Assembly (NCBI RefSeq): GCF_024347495.1
Contig: NZ_AP025490.1
Coordinates: forward strand, 558,001-622,000
DNA from: Vibrio gallaecicus
Lineage (GTDB): Bacteria; Pseudomonadota; Gammaproteobacteria; Enterobacterales; Vibrionaceae
Direction: 5' to 3'
Length of the DNA: 64,000 nucleotides
Below the pieces are notes generated by a model. The model saw only the letters and a list, made by a program, of their open reading frames with translations, was not told the origin of the DNA and did not search any database. Numbering within the stretch: the first letter of the stretch is position 1; each line of letters begins with the position of its first letter. Below are positions 37,841-48,315 of the stretch, in pieces. The position numbers and the translations under genes were made by a program.

Positions 37841-38986
37841 CTATGCTGTTAGAGCAAGAATAGTACCTGGCATTACGATGAATACTGCAGCTAAGTAACC
37901 AGCAACAACAGCTTTGTTTTTTACTGCCATGTCAGATATGAAATCTGCGCCCTTAACCGGCAGCTCACGTAGGAACGGAATACCATAGATGAATACTGTA
38001 GCCATCAAGTTAAACACTAAGTGAACAAGGGCAATCTGGAGTGCAAATACTGCGAACTCACCGGAAACGGCTGTTGCTGCAAGTAAAGCGGTAATACATG
38101 TACCGATGTTAGCACCAAGAGTGAACGGGTAAACATCACGAACCTTAAGGACACCCGTACCTACAAGTGGAACCATTAAGCTTGTCGTTGTAGAAGATGA
38201 CTGTACTAGAATCGTTACAATTGAACCTGAAGCGATACCGTGAAGAGGACCACGACCAATTGCATTCTTTAGAATTTCACGAGCACGACCAACCATCAAA
38301 CTCTTCATAAGTTTACCCATCACAGTGATTGCGATGAAGATAGTTGCGATACCCAATACAATCAGCATAACGCCGCCGACAGTATCACCAAATGTTGATA
38401 GAGGCTCTTTAATCGCGCTCACAACAGGCTTAGTAATAGGCTTGATGAAGTTAAAGCCTTTAATGCTCATATCACCAGTTGCTAGCATTGGAGAAACCAA
38501 CCAATGAGAAATCTTTTCTAACATACCAAACATCATTTCTATTGGTAAGAAGATGGCAACGGCAAGGAGATTAAAGAAATCGTGAATAGTAGCACTTGCA
38601 AAAGCACGCTTAAACTCATCTTTACAACGTACATGACCAAGGCTAACTAGCGTATTAGTTACTGTTGTACCAATGTTAGCACCCATAATCATAGGGATAG
38701 CGACTTCAACTGGTAAACCACCAGCAACTAAGCCAACAATAATTGAAGTAACAGTACTTGATGATTGAATAAGAGCCGTAGCGGTTAAACCGATCATTAA
38801 GCCAGCAACAGGGTGAGATGCAAATTCAAATAAAACTTTTGCTTGTTCGCCCGTTGCCCATTTAAAGCCTGTACCTACCATTGAAACAGAAAGTAGTAGT
38901 AGGTAAAGCATGAATGCCAAGTTAGCCCAGCGTAGCCAGCGAGTAGTGCTCGCCATTGGCGCTGCTGCAGTAGTAGCTTGGTTCAT
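37841..38986 (-). CDS. nptA: Na+/phosphate symporter (NptA/PNaS family)
   Basis: Inner-membrane Na+-dependent phosphate importer. 381 residues with about eight transmembrane segments and two inverted-repeat QSSST motifs: ALIQSSSTVTSIIV and ILVQSSSTTTSLMV, each followed by a GANIGT motif. These are diagnostic for the Na/Pi cotransporter (PNaS) family; V. cholerae NptA is in the same chromosomal position near nhaR and hlyU. Monocistronic, divergent from nhaR. Confidence 0.9.
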   Translation of the reverse strand: MNQATTAAAPMASTTRWLRWANLAFMLYLLLLSVSMVGTGFKWATGEQAKVLFEFASHPVAGLMIGLTATALIQSSSTVTSIIVGLVAGGLPVEVAIPMIMGANIGTTVTNTLVSLGHVRCKDEFKRAFASATIHDFFNLLAVAIFLPIEMMFGMLEKISHWLVSPMLATGDMSIKGFNFIKPITKPVVSAIKEPLSTFGDTVGGVMLIVLGIATIFIAITVMGKLMKSLMVGRAREILKNAIGRGPLHGIASGSIVTILVQSSSTTTSLMVPLVGTGVLKVRDVYPFTLGANIGTCITALLAATAVSGEFAVFALQIALVHLVFNLMATVFIYGIPFLRELPVKGADFISDMAVKNKAVVAGYLAAVFIVMPGTILALTA

Positions 38987-39372
38987 AATGTATTCTCCAT
39001 TTGACTGTAAGAGTCTGTGTTAAGTCTATGAGTTAATCTGAGCGTGATGTTAGAGGGGAAATATTTCAGTAATATTACATTTTTATGAGGTCTCTTTTTT
39101 TTCGTGATGTTTTAACTGTGAAATATGTAAATATAAAATGACACTCTAGTATCTGTATGTTTTTAAAGGTTTTATTTTGGTTTTTGTTCGGTGGGATCTA
39201 GCTCGATTATTTGAATTTTTTTTCGGTTTTTATTTTTAATATGACAATGTGAAAATTGATATGTAGGAAAAACTATCGTTATTGTTCATTTTTGTAGGTT
39301 TTTACGAACTATTTGAGGGGGCGTGTCATATTTGATATAAATAGAGGTGAATCCCACGATAACTGAGTCTCT
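38987..39372. promoter_or_regulatory. Divergent nptA-nhaR intergenic region
   Basis: 386 AT-rich bases that must carry both promoters. I see no clear operator, leader ORF or hairpin in it. Confidence 0.35.
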
Positions 39373-40263
39373 ATGTCGCACCTAAATTATAACCACCTTT
39401 ACTATTTTTGGATGGTCTGCAAGCAAGGGTCTGTTACTAAAGCTGCTGAAGCATTGTTTTTAACACCTCAAACAGTAACTGGTCAGATTAAAGCGCTTGA
39501 AGAAAGAATGGATGGCAAATTAACGAAGCGAAATGGTCGTAGTGTTGAACCCACAGAGCTCGGTCAGTTAGTTTTCAAATATGCAGATCGTATGTTTGGC
39601 TTAAGCTACGAGATGCTTGATATCGTTAACTATAGTCAGCATTCCAATATTTTATTTGATGTAGGCGTAGCGGATGCTTTGTCTAAAAGGTTTGTCAGTA
39701 AAATATTAATGACTACCATTCCTGATGACAGCCGAATCCATTTACGTTGTTTTGAGTCTACTCATGAATTGCTACTTGAACAGTTATCACAGCATAAGCT
39801 AGACATGATTTTATCTGACTGTCCTGTTGATTCAGGGAAAAGCCCTGGGTTATTCAGCAAAAAGCTAGGTGAAAGCGGTATGAGCTTTTTCTGCTCTGGG
39901 GACATCGAAGGTGTCAGTTTCCCTGCAGTATTAGAACAAAAAAAATTACTCATTCCTGGAAGTCGAACATCAATGGGCAGAAAGGTATTACAGTGGTTTG
40001 ATAGGCAAGGGCTAAAGCCAGATATTCTTGGTGAGTTTGATGATGTTGCATTGATGAAGGCTTTTGCTCGTTATCATCCAGATGTGATCTTATTGGCACC
40101 AACGGTTTATATATCAGAACTTGAAGAAGACATCTCTTTACAATTACTTGGTAATATTGAAGAGTTTAAAGAAGAGTACTACGTCATATTTGCTGAAAGA
40201 ATGATTCAGCACCCGGCAGTAAAAAATGTGTGTGATGCTGATTTCAGTAAGTTGTTTGAATAG
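39373..40263 (+). CDS. nhaR: LysR-family transcriptional activator NhaR
   Basis: Na+-responsive activator, known in E. coli for nhaA and some stress genes. 296 residues: N-terminal winged helix ([40 protein letters not shown]) shown here only as the region of residues 5-44, and a C-terminal LysR effector domain. In E. coli nhaR is next to rpsT with nhaA; here nhaA is absent and a Na/Pi symporter lies divergent instead. The ribosome binding site is weak. Confidence 0.9.
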   Translation: MSHLNYNHLYYFWMVCKQGSVTKAAEALFLTPQTVTGQIKALEERMDGKLTKRNGRSVEPTELGQLVFKYADRMFGLSYEMLDIVNYSQHSNILFDVGVADALSKRFVSKILMTTIPDDSRIHLRCFESTHELLLEQLSQHKLDMILSDCPVDSGKSPGLFSKKLGESGMSFFCSGDIEGVSFPAVLEQKKLLIPGSRTSMGRKVLQWFDRQGLKPDILGEFDDVALMKAFARYHPDVILLAPTVYISELEEDISLQLLGNIEEFKEEYYVIFAERMIQHPAVKNVCDADFSKLFE

Positions 40264-40394
40264 CTTTATCTATAAATGAATAGTTTGGAAATACATCAAT
40301 TTGGATTATTATTCCAAGTATATTAGTAGTAAATCGTATTAGTAACATCGAATTTTCTGGTTATGAATGTCAGAAGTTGTATAGGAGTCGGCTT

Positions 40395-40688
40395 ATGAAC
40401 TTGAAAGATATGGAACAAAATTCATCTCAAGCGGTGATTTTGTTAAAAGCGATGGCTAATGAGCGACGTTTACAAATTTTATGCTTACTGCACAACTCTG
40501 AACTATCTGTTGGTGAACTGTGTGGGATGCTGGAATTAAGCCAATCTGCTCTATCTCAACATTTAGCGTGGTTACGCCGAGATGGTTTAGTCCAAACGCG
40601 TAAGGAAGCACAAACTGTTTATTACACATTAAGTAGTGGTGAAGTGAAGGCAATGATTGAACTTCTACACAGCATCTACTGTGAGTAA
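40395..40688 (+). CDS. hlyU: ArsR/SmtB-family regulator HlyU
   Basis: Small winged-helix regulator; in pathogenic vibrios HlyU relieves H-NS silencing of haemolysin and RTX toxin genes and responds to oxidation. 97 residues. The recognition helix ELSQSALSQHLAWLRRDGLV and the N-terminal KAMANERRLQILCLL match V. cholerae HlyU. ATG at 40395 is chosen over 40377 because AGGAG lies seven bases upstream. Cysteines in ILCLL and GELCGM are those linked to redox control in the family. No toxin gene is in the window. Confidence 0.9.
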   Translation: MNLKDMEQNSSQAVILLKAMANERRLQILCLLHNSELSVGELCGMLELSQSALSQHLAWLRRDGLVQTRKEAQTVYYTLSSGEVKAMIELLHSIYCE

Positions 40689-40848
40689 AGAAACGAGCTG
40701 TAAATAAAAACTAAGTATCGAGCCCTGAAGTGAAGAAGTTGAAGGTTAAAAGATGCATCAGGCTCTATTAGAAAAATAGAAATAAGCTTAAGTGCGAATT
40801 AACGGCTTAAGCCAGGTGGTAAAAGCGAGATACTCAAATTTCAGATAT

Positions 40849-40875
40849 AAAAAAACCGGCCAAGGCCGGTTTTTT
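40849..40875. terminator. Terminator between hlyU and rpsT
   Basis: AACCGGCC/GGCCGGTT stem with AA loop, long A and T runs; serves convergent genes. Confidence 0.92.
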
Positions 40876-40902
40876 CGTTAAGCGTTGTAATCGCAGTTCT
40901 AA

Positions 40903-41163
40903 TTAAAGAGCTTTGATTGCAGCAGCGAAACGAGACTTATGACGAGCAGCTTTATTCTTATGAATAAGGCCTTTAACCGCCATACGGTCTAGAAGTGGTG
41001 TAACTTCTACAAGAGCTGCAGTTGCAGCTTCTTTATTGCCAGCTTCAATAGCTGCAATAGTTTTTTTCATGTAAGTGCGCATCATAGAACGACGACTAGC
41101 ATTGTGCTGGCGACGTTTCTCAGCTTGGATAGCGCGCTTCTTAGCAGATTTACTGTTTGCCAA
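40903..41163 (-). CDS. rpsT: 30S ribosomal protein S20 (UUG start)
   Basis: Primary-binding small-subunit ribosomal protein. 86 residues, basic, with [20 protein letters not shown] and [14 protein letters not shown]. The start is the TTG at 41163, with GGGAG eight bases upstream, giving (M)[10 protein letters not shown] as in E. coli S20, whose natural start is also UUG. The longer frame from 41178 would read through the ribosome binding site. In E. coli the UUG start is part of S20 autoregulation. Confidence 0.95.
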   Translation of the reverse strand: MANSKSAKKRAIQAEKRRQHNASRRSMMRTYMKKTIAAIEAGNKEAATAALVEVTPLLDRMAVKGLIHKNKAARHKSRFAAAIKAL

Positions 41164-41414
41164 GGGTCTAACTCCCAAAAACTTAGTTCGGTGACAATTT
41201 AAGGGCGAGGACTATCCCTCATTAGCGCTTAATTGTCAAATGATTTGTGCAAAAACCCAGCTAAGCCAAACAATATTTGGATTGGAAGAGTCATCGCGGT
41301 TAAGATGGCGGGGATTCTAACAGCATTTGTAGACCAATGCTAATAAATATACCTTCAAGAATAGGATAGTATTTATCCTTGCCTAAAAGTAATCAACCAG
41401 TGTCAGAGGTTTTT

Positions 41415-42977
41415 GTGAGTAAACGACTGTTAAAGTCAGGCATGATCGTCAGTGCAATGACGTTTGTTTCCCGAGTGTTAGGGCTTGTACGAGATGTTGT
41501 CGTCGCCAATTTAATGGGGGCTGGAGCAAGTGCCGATGTCTTTTTCTTCGCAAATAAAATACCCAATTTTTTGCGTCGCTTATTTGCCGAAGGGGCATTT
41601 TCTCAAGCTTTTGTTCCTGTATTAACTGAATACCATGCAAAAGGTGATAAAGATAAAACCCGTGATTTGATTGCTAAAGTGTCAGGTACCTTAGGTGTCT
41701 TAGTTTCCATTGTGACTATTGCTGGTGTTTTAGGCTCTGGGGTTATAACGGCCATGTTCGGAGCCGGGTGGTTTATTGATTGGCTTAATGATGGACCGGC
41801 AGCTCCTAAGTTTGAATTGGCGAGCTTTATGCTCAAAATTACTTTTCCATATTTATGGTTTATCACTTTTGTTGCTTTGTCTGGAGCCATTCTTAATACC
41901 CTAGGTAAATTTGCTGTTTCATCATTTACACCTGTTTTTTTGAATGTGATGATTATCGGCAGTGCGTGGTTTATCTCTCCTAATCTTGCTCAGCCTGAAA
42001 TTGGCTTAGCAATCGGCGTATTTTTAGGTGGCTTAGTCCAATTTCTTTTCCAAATGCCCTTTCTTATCAAAGCTGGAGTATTGGTTAAGCCTAAATGGGG
42101 GTGGCGAGATCCGGGGGTTGTAAAGATCCGCACATTAATGATCCCAGCCTTATTTGGTGTATCTGTCAGTCAAATTAATCTGTTGTTTGACACATTCATC
42201 GCGAGTTTCTTAGCAACAGGCTCTATCAGTTGGCTTTATTACGCAGATAGATTACTCGAATTCCCCCTCGGTCTATTTGGTATCGCAATTGCGACCGTGA
42301 TTCTTCCTGCTCTATCCCGTAAGCACGTTAATTCACAAGGTGATGGCTTTGCTCACACCATGGATTGGGGTGTTCGTATGGTTCTTTTATTAGGAATTCC
42401 AGCAATGTTGGGGCTGATAGTCTTAGCTAAACCAATGTTGATGGTTTTATTCATGCGAGGAGAATTTACACCGCATGATGTAGACCAAGCTTCAATGTCT
42501 CTTGTTGCTTATGCTTCTGGGCTGTTGAACTTTATGTTGATTAAGGTATTAGCCCCTGGATATTACTCACGACAAGATACAAAAACGCCAGTGAAATACG
42601 GCATTATCGCCATGACCACTAATATGGTGTTCAACGCTATCTTTGCTTATTTTTATGGTTATGTAGGGTTAGCCATTGCCACTGCACTTTCAGCATTCGT
42701 AAATATGGCATTACTTTACAGAGGCTTGCATCGAGCGGGTGTTTATCAGCTAACTAAGACCACTTTAATATTCAGTGCTAAATTGGTGTTAGCTGGTGGT
42801 GTTATGGTGTCGGCAATATTATGGCAGCTAGAAAGCTCCCAGCAGTGGCTATCTTGGACCTTTGCTCACCGAGCATTTATGTTGGCTGCGTTAATTGGTT
42901 TTGGTGCGGCAGCTTATATCGCTTCAGTGCTTGTTCTAGGTGTCCGAGTAAAACATTTAAAAGCCGCGACAGATTAA
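41415..42977 (+). CDS. murJ: Lipid II flippase MurJ (MviN)
   Basis: Flips lipid II across the inner membrane for peptidoglycan synthesis. 520 residues with about fourteen transmembrane segments, MOP superfamily. Conserved motifs: FVSRVLGLVRDVVVA, FFFANKIPNFLRRLFAEGAF, and VLAPGYYSRQDTKTPVK. I chose GTG at 41415, with AGAGG five bases upstream; a TTG at 41379 opens the frame but lacks support. It is divergent from rpsT, as in vibrios, and leads toward ribF. Confidence 0.94.
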   Translation: MSKRLLKSGMIVSAMTFVSRVLGLVRDVVVANLMGAGASADVFFFANKIPNFLRRLFAEGAFSQAFVPVLTEYHAKGDKDKTRDLIAKVSGTLGVLVSIVTIAGVLGSGVITAMFGAGWFIDWLNDGPAAPKFELASFMLKITFPYLWFITFVALSGAILNTLGKFAVSSFTPVFLNVMIIGSAWFISPNLAQPEIGLAIGVFLGGLVQFLFQMPFLIKAGVLVKPKWGWRDPGVVKIRTLMIPALFGVSVSQINLLFDTFIASFLATGSISWLYYADRLLEFPLGLFGIAIATVILPALSRKHVNSQGDGFAHTMDWGVRMVLLLGIPAMLGLIVLAKPMLMVLFMRGEFTPHDVDQASMSLVAYASGLLNFMLIKVLAPGYYSRQDTKTPVKYGIIAMTTNMVFNAIFAYFYGYVGLAIATALSAFVNMALLYRGLHRAGVYQLTKTTLIFSAKLVLAGGVMVSAILWQLESSQQWLSWTFAHRAFMLAALIGFGAAAYIASVLVLGVRVKHLKAATD

Positions 42978-43048
42978 TGCTGATTAGTATATAATCCGTC
43001 GGTTTCACACAATAAATGATGCAAAATTACAGGTTTTAGCTGGTTATA

Positions 43049-43984
43049 ATGGAACTTATCCGAGGCATTCACAATATTAAAGCGCAGCATCATGGCTGTG
43101 TATTAACCATAGGTAACTTTGATGGTGTTCATTTAGGGCATCAGGAAGTTTTACAACAAGTATCGCGTCAAGCTGACTTGTTAGCGTTACCTTCTGTCGT
43201 TATGACATTTGAACCGCAACCTATGGAATTTTTTGCTAGGGATAAAGCGCCGGCGCGCCTGACTCGCTTGCGAGATAAGTTTGTTCAGCTCAGTAAACTT
43301 GATATTAATCGATTGCTGTGTGTGAATTTCAATCAGTATTTTTCGAGTTTATCCGCCGAAGCATTTATTAAAGAATTGCTTGTCGATAAGCTTGGCGTTA
43401 AGTTTTTAGTTGTTGGTGACGACTTCTGCTTTGGTAAAGGTCGTACCGGTAATTTCGCTATGTTAAAGCAAGCGGGTGATAAATATGGTTTTGAGGTGGT
43501 GAGCACCCAAAGCTATTGTTTAGATAAACGCCGCGTGAGTAGCACGGAAATACGAAATGCATTAGCTGCAGATGATTTTGCAAATAGTGCTACGATGCTA
43601 GGGCGTGATTACAGTATCAGTGGTCGCGTTTCTCATGGTCGTAAATTAGGAAGAACGATAGGTTTTCCTACGGCTAATATTCCTCTTAAACGCTGTGTCT
43701 CTCCTGTATCTGGAGTCTATGTTGTGCAAGTTCTCGATCTTGATGGGGTGACCGTCGGTGGAGTGGCTAACATAGGGCAAAGACCAACAGTTGATGGAAT
43801 TAGGCAACAACTAGAAGTACACTTTTTTGACTTTAAAGCCAATTTATATGGTAAACAGTTAGAAGTAGTACTTTTACATAAATTGCGTGATGAAAAGAAA
43901 TTTGAATCATTTGACGCACTTAAAAATCAAATAGAATTAGATGCTGAAGCTGCAAGGGTGTTGTTGCTTCAGTTAAAGAATTAA
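43049..43984 (+). CDS. ribF: Bifunctional riboflavin kinase / FAD synthetase
   Basis: Makes FMN from riboflavin, then FAD. 311 residues: N-terminal nucleotidyltransferase domain with GNFDGVHLGHQ and the SSTEIR motif, C-terminal flavokinase with GRTIGFPTANI. No clear ribosome binding site is seen before the ATG. 71 bp after murJ and 63 bp before ileS; the ribF-ileS-lspA-fkpB-ispH order is the same as in E. coli. Confidence 0.96.
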   Translation: MELIRGIHNIKAQHHGCVLTIGNFDGVHLGHQEVLQQVSRQADLLALPSVVMTFEPQPMEFFARDKAPARLTRLRDKFVQLSKLDINRLLCVNFNQYFSSLSAEAFIKELLVDKLGVKFLVVGDDFCFGKGRTGNFAMLKQAGDKYGFEVVSTQSYCLDKRRVSSTEIRNALAADDFANSATMLGRDYSISGRVSHGRKLGRTIGFPTANIPLKRCVSPVSGVYVVQVLDLDGVTVGGVANIGQRPTVDGIRQQLEVHFFDFKANLYGKQLEVVLLHKLRDEKKFESFDALKNQIELDAEAARVLLLQLKN

Positions 43985-44047
43985 CCGGATGATTCCACTG
44001 GTTAAAATAATGTCTAACCTCGCCCAATATGACGGAATTAAGAATCG

Positions 44048-46924
44048 ATGAGTGATTATAAAGATACCCTGAACTTACCTGAAACAGGGTTTCCAATGCG
44101 CGGCAACCTGGCTAATCGTGAGCCAGAAATGCTTAAACGTTGGTACAAAGAAGATCTTTACGGTGAAATCCGTAAAGCAAAGAAAGGTAAAAAGTCTTTC
44201 GTACTACATGATGGCCCTCCATACGCGAACGGCGATATTCATATTGGTCACGCGCTGAACAAGATTCTTAAAGACATTATTATTAAATCTAAGACCCTTT
44301 CTGGTTTTGACGCACCGTACATTCCAGGTTGGGACTGTCACGGTCTTCCAATTGAATTAATGGTTGAGAAGAAGAAAGGTAAGCCTGGTCAGAAGATCTC
44401 TGCTGCTGAATTCCGCGAAGAGTGTCGTAAGTACGCAGCAGGTCAAGTTGAAGATCAGAAAGAGAGCTTCAAGCGTCTTGGTATCATGGGTGAGTGGGAC
44501 AAACCTTACCGCACTATGGATTTTGGCACTGAAGCGAACATCATTCGTTCTCTAGGCAAAATTGCAGACAAAGGTCACCTTCTTAAAGGTTTCAAACCTG
44601 TTCACTGGTGTACTGACTGTGGTTCTGCTCTAGCTGAAGCTGAAGTTGAATACAAAGATAAAGTTTCTCCATCTATCGATGTGAAGTTTTCTGCAGCTGA
44701 CGAAGAGGCGCTTCTAGAGAAGTTTACTCTAGCTGAAGGACACGCTGGACAAGGCGAAATCTCTATCGTTATCTGGACGACAACACCATGGACTCTGCCT
44801 GCAAACCGCGCAGTATGTCTACGTGATGATCTAGAATACGTACTTATTCAAGTTGAAGAGAATGGCGAACAGCCAGCCCAACGTATCGTTGTTGCTTCTG
44901 AACTAGCAAAAGACGTAATGGACCGTGCAGGTATCGATCACTTCCATAACCTTGGTTTTGCTACTGGTACTGATCTTGAGCTTTCTCAGTTCAACCACCC
45001 GTTCTACGACTTCACGGTTCCTGCTGTTCTTGGCGATCACGTAACAACTGACTCTGGTACTGGTGTGGTTCATACCGCTCCTGGTCACGGTCAAGAAGAT
45101 TTCGTGGTTGGTAAGAAGTACAACCTAGAAATCGCTAACCCAGTAGGTTCTAACGGCGTTTACCTGCCAGACACTGAGCTATTTTCTGGTCAGCACGTAT
45201 TCAAAGCGAACGACTCTGTTTTAGAAGTTCTAAAAGAGAAAGGTGCACTGCTGCACCACCACGCTTACGAGCACAGCTACCCACATTGTTGGAGACACAA
45301 AACTCCAATCATCTTCCGTGCAACACCACAATGGTTCATCTCTATGGATCAAGCTGGTCTACGTGCTAAAGCACTAGAGTCAACGAAGAATGTTGAGTGG
45401 ATGCCTGAGTGGGGTCAAAGCCGTATCGAAGGTATGATCGAAGGTCGCCCTGAATGGTGTATCTCTCGTCAACGTACTTGGGGTGTACCAATTGCTCTGT
45501 TCGTTCATAAAGAAACGTCAGAACTTCACCCAGAAAGCCCAGCTCTTATTGAAAAAGTAGCAAAACTTGTTGAAGAGAAAGGCATCCAAGCTTGGTGGGA
45601 TGTAGATGCTGCTGAACTTATGAGCGCTGAAGACGCTGATAAGTACGAAAAAGTAATGGATACGCTAGATGTATGGTTTGACTCTGGTGTTACGCACTTC
45701 TCGGTTGTGGATTCTCGTGAAGAGTACAACTTCCCGAATGAAGAAAGAACGCACAGTGCTGATCTTTACCTTGAAGGTTCTGACCAACACCGTGGCTGGT
45801 TCCAGTCATCTTTGATTTCATCTATCGCGATGAAAGACGAAGCACCATACAAGCAAGTGCTAACGCACGGTTTCGTGGTTGATGGTAACGGCCGTAAGAT
45901 GTCTAAATCTATCGGTAATGTTGTTGCTCCTAAAGATGTAACTAACAAGCTAGGTGCGGATATTCTGCGTCTATGGGTTGCTTCTACGGACTACACAAAC
46001 GAAGTCGCGGTTTCTGATGAGATCCTTAAGCGTTCAGCTGATGCGTACCGCCGTATTCGTAACACAGCTCGTTTCTTCCTTGCGAACTTAAACGGTTTCA
46101 ACCCTGCAACTGATCTGGTTCCTGCTGATGAAATGGTAGCACTTGATCGTTGGGCTGTGGGCCGTGCTCAAGCTGCACAAGAAGAGATTGTTAAAGCATA
46201 CGGCGAGTACAACACTCACGGTGTGACTCAGCGTCTAATGCAGTTCTGTTCTATCGAAATGGGTTCTTTCTACCTTGACGTAATTAAAGACCGTCAGTAC
46301 ACAGCGAAGCAGGGCAGCCATGCTCAACGTAGCTGTCAAACTGCGCTTTACTACATCGTAGAAGCACTAGTTCGTTGGATGGCACCTATCATGTCATTCA
46401 CAGCTGATGAAATCTGGAACGAAATGCCAAGCTCTTTACCAACTGGAGAGCAGCGCGACACGTTCGTATTCACTGGTGAATGGTTCGAAGATCTATTCGG
46501 TCTTGCAGAAGGTGAAGAACTAAGCAACGAATTCTGGGCTGAAATCCAGTCAGTTCGTGGCGCAGTGAACAAGCTTCTTGAAGACGCGCGTAAAGAAAAA
46601 ACAATCGGTGGCGCACTGCAGGCTGAAGTAACTCTGTACGCTGACGACGCACTAGCGGCGAAAATCAACAAACTAGAAGATGAGCTACGTTTCGTACTGA
46701 TTACTTCTGCAGCTGTTGTTAAGCCACTTAGCGAGAAGTCTGATACTGCTCAAGCAACGGACGTTGAAGGTCTATTTGTTGAAGTAGCCGCAACAGAAGC
46801 TGAGAAGTGTGACCGTTGTTGGCACCATACTCCAGATGTAGGCACAATTGAAGGTCACGAAAAAGTATGTGGTCGTTGTGTGACAAACGTCGATGGTGAA
46901 GGTGAAGTGCGTAAATACGCATAA
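44048..46924 (+). CDS. ileS: Isoleucyl-tRNA synthetase
   Basis: Class I aminoacyl-tRNA synthetase with editing domain. 958 residues, slightly longer than in E. coli. HIGH motif in [16 protein letters not shown] motif in [10 protein letters not shown], the editing-site segment [11 protein letters not shown], and a C-terminal zinc finger (CDRCWHHTP and CGRC). Codon use is that of a highly expressed gene. Sits in the ribF-ileS-lspA-fkpB-ispH operon. Confidence 0.97.
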   Translation: MSDYKDTLNLPETGFPMRGNLANREPEMLKRWYKEDLYGEIRKAKKGKKSFVLHDGPPYANGDIHIGHALNKILKDIIIKSKTLSGFDAPYIPGWDCHGLPIELMVEKKKGKPGQKISAAEFREECRKYAAGQVEDQKESFKRLGIMGEWDKPYRTMDFGTEANIIRSLGKIADKGHLLKGFKPVHWCTDCGSALAEAEVEYKDKVSPSIDVKFSAADEEALLEKFTLAEGHAGQGEISIVIWTTTPWTLPANRAVCLRDDLEYVLIQVEENGEQPAQRIVVASELAKDVMDRAGIDHFHNLGFATGTDLELSQFNHPFYDFTVPAVLGDHVTTDSGTGVVHTAPGHGQEDFVVGKKYNLEIANPVGSNGVYLPDTELFSGQHVFKANDSVLEVLKEKGALLHHHAYEHSYPHCWRHKTPIIFRATPQWFISMDQAGLRAKALESTKNVEWMPEWGQSRIEGMIEGRPEWCISRQRTWGVPIALFVHKETSELHPESPALIEKVAKLVEEKGIQAWWDVDAAELMSAEDADKYEKVMDTLDVWFDSGVTHFSVVDSREEYNFPNEERTHSADLYLEGSDQHRGWFQSSLISSIAMKDEAPYKQVLTHGFVVDGNGRKMSKSIGNVVAPKDVTNKLGADILRLWVASTDYTNEVAVSDEILKRSADAYRRIRNTARFFLANLNGFNPATDLVPADEMVALDRWAVGRAQAAQEEIVKAYGEYNTHGVTQRLMQFCSIEMGSFYLDVIKDRQYTAKQGSHAQRSCQTALYYIVEALVRWMAPIMSFTADEIWNEMPSSLPTGEQRDTFVFTGEWFEDLFGLAEGEELSNEFWAEIQSVRGAVNKLLEDARKEKTIGGALQAEVTLYADDALAAKINKLEDELRFVLITSAAVVKPLSEKSDTAQATDVEGLFVEVAATEAEKCDRCWHHTPDVGTIEGHEKVCGRCVTNVDGEGEVRKYA

Positions 46925-46961
46925 TTTGCTAGCAAGCAACTGAACTTTTTAGAAATATTAT

Positions 46962-46989
46962 AGCCCCAGTATCTACTGGGGTTATTTTT
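46962..46989 (+). terminator. Weak hairpin between ileS and lspA
   Basis: CCCCAGT/ACTGGGG stem with ATCT loop, followed by TTATTTTTA. It lies within the operon, so it may only attenuate or stabilise the message. Confidence 0.45.
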
Positions 46990-47006
46990 AGGTTTTAGGA
47001 AAAGGT

Positions 47007-47513
47007 ATGAGTGAACAATCACTAACATTAAAACAATCTGGTGTACGTTGGTTATGGTTAGCTCTGCTAGTCTTTATTGCTGATATCGCCATTAAGTTAG
47101 TTGTTATGGATAATATGGGATACGGCTGGGCAAATCGAATTGAGATCCTACCGTTTTTTAACTTACTGTATGTTCATAACTACGGTGCTGCTTTTAGCTT
47201 CTTAAGCGATCAAGGCGGATGGCAGCGTTGGCTATTTACCGGTATCGCTTTTGTGGTAACAGGCATGCTGACTTACTGGATGAGTAAGCTTCCAGCATCG
47301 GAGAAGTGGAATAACATCGCTTATGCAATCATCATTGGCGGTGCGGTTGGTAATGTATTTGACCGTGTTGTGCATGGCTTTGTCGTGGATTACCTAGACT
47401 TCTACTGGGGCGCATACCACTGGCCTGCGTTTAACTTAGCGGATATGGGGATCTGTATCGGCGCTGCGATGATTATATTAGATGGTTTTCGTAAGAAAGA
47501 TGAAAGTAAATAA
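47007..47513 (+). CDS. lspA: Lipoprotein signal peptidase (signal peptidase II)
   Basis: Aspartyl protease that removes the signal peptide of lipidated prolipoproteins. 168 residues with four transmembrane segments. The catalytic Asp pair lies in [10 protein letters not shown] and [20 protein letters not shown] precedes the ATG. It complements Lgt, encoded 10 kb away, which acts one step earlier. Confidence 0.96.
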   Translation: MSEQSLTLKQSGVRWLWLALLVFIADIAIKLVVMDNMGYGWANRIEILPFFNLLYVHNYGAAFSFLSDQGGWQRWLFTGIAFVVTGMLTYWMSKLPASEKWNNIAYAIIIGGAVGNVFDRVVHGFVVDYLDFYWGAYHWPAFNLADMGICIGAAMIILDGFRKKDESK

Positions 47514-47557
47514 GCTGCTCTGAAGTCAGTCTATGACTCACAGATTAGAATAGCCCT

Positions 47558-47592
47558 AAGCGCTGTCGGTTGATTCCAACAGCGCTTTTTGT
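47558..47592 (+). terminator. Terminator after lspA
   Basis: AAGCGCTGT/ACAGCGCTT stem, 12-nt loop with a possible GTTG/CAAC extension, T-run after it. Confidence 0.8.
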
Positions 47593-47663
47593 TTATGCTG
47601 CACAGGATAAGACAATCAAATAAAACTGTTCTTCCAATAATAAAGAAATCTAAGGAAAGTCAC

Positions 47664-48095
47664 GTGGTAGCAATTAAAAAAGATTCAGCAGTAACTCTAC
47701 ATTTTACTATCAAAATGCAAGATGGATCTGTTGCCGATAGTACTCAGAATATGGGCAAGCCAGCGAAATTTATTATGGGTGATGGAAGCCTGAGTGAGAA
47801 TTTTGAGCAATGCTTGATCGGCTTAGAAGCTGGTACAAAAAAGTCGATTGAATTAAAAGCAGAAGATGCGTTTGGTATGCCGAACCCTGACCATATTCAT
47901 CACATGGATCGTGCGAAATTCGTTGGTGATGCAGAAGTTGAAGTCGGTACTATCATGGCGTTTTCAGGTCCTGACGGTATGGAAATTCCAGGTATTATTA
48001 CTGAAATCGCTGGTGACTCGGTGACGGTTGATTTTAATCACCCCCTCGCGGGACAAGATGTTACTTTCGACGTGGATATTTTAGAAGTTGAATAG
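47664..48095 (+). CDS. fkpB: FKBP-type peptidyl-prolyl isomerase FkpB (SlpA)
   Basis: Cytosolic SlyD-like prolyl isomerase/chaperone. 143 residues with FKBP motifs TLHFTIKMQDGSVADST and VDFNHPLAGQDVTFDV, the second defining the SlpA/SlyD group. I chose GTG at 47664, with AAGGA seven bases upstream and alignment to E. coli FkpB; the longer frame from 47589 runs into the preceding terminator. Between lspA and ispH, as in E. coli. Confidence 0.93.
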   Translation: MVAIKKDSAVTLHFTIKMQDGSVADSTQNMGKPAKFIMGDGSLSENFEQCLIGLEAGTKKSIELKAEDAFGMPNPDHIHHMDRAKFVGDAEVEVGTIMAFSGPDGMEIPGIITEIAGDSVTVDFNHPLAGQDVTFDVDILEVE

Positions 48096-48315
48096 AGATT
48101 GATTGGCAAGGTTAAGAGGTTCTAGCCTTGCCTTCAGATAGACATAGCACCTTACAGTCGATTCTAACCAAGCGCTTCACTGTTTTTGAGCTTCACTGTA
48201 GAATGCAAGCTTCGCTAATCGCGAACTCCATGGAAACGATTTTAGCCCCGCTTTAAGCTTATAGCCTCTGCGTTAAGCTATGGGTATGTAAAGTGACAAT
48301 GAATTGAGCAATAAA

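Noticed and set aside
39373-40688. Haemolysin or RTX toxin locus suggested by HlyU
   Set aside because: No toxin gene lies in the window; HlyU is in its usual core position next to nhaR and rpsT.
48105-48132. Terminator between fkpB and ispH
   Set aside because: GGCAAGG/CCTTGCC hairpin exists but is not followed by a T-run; operon continuity with ispH remains plausible.
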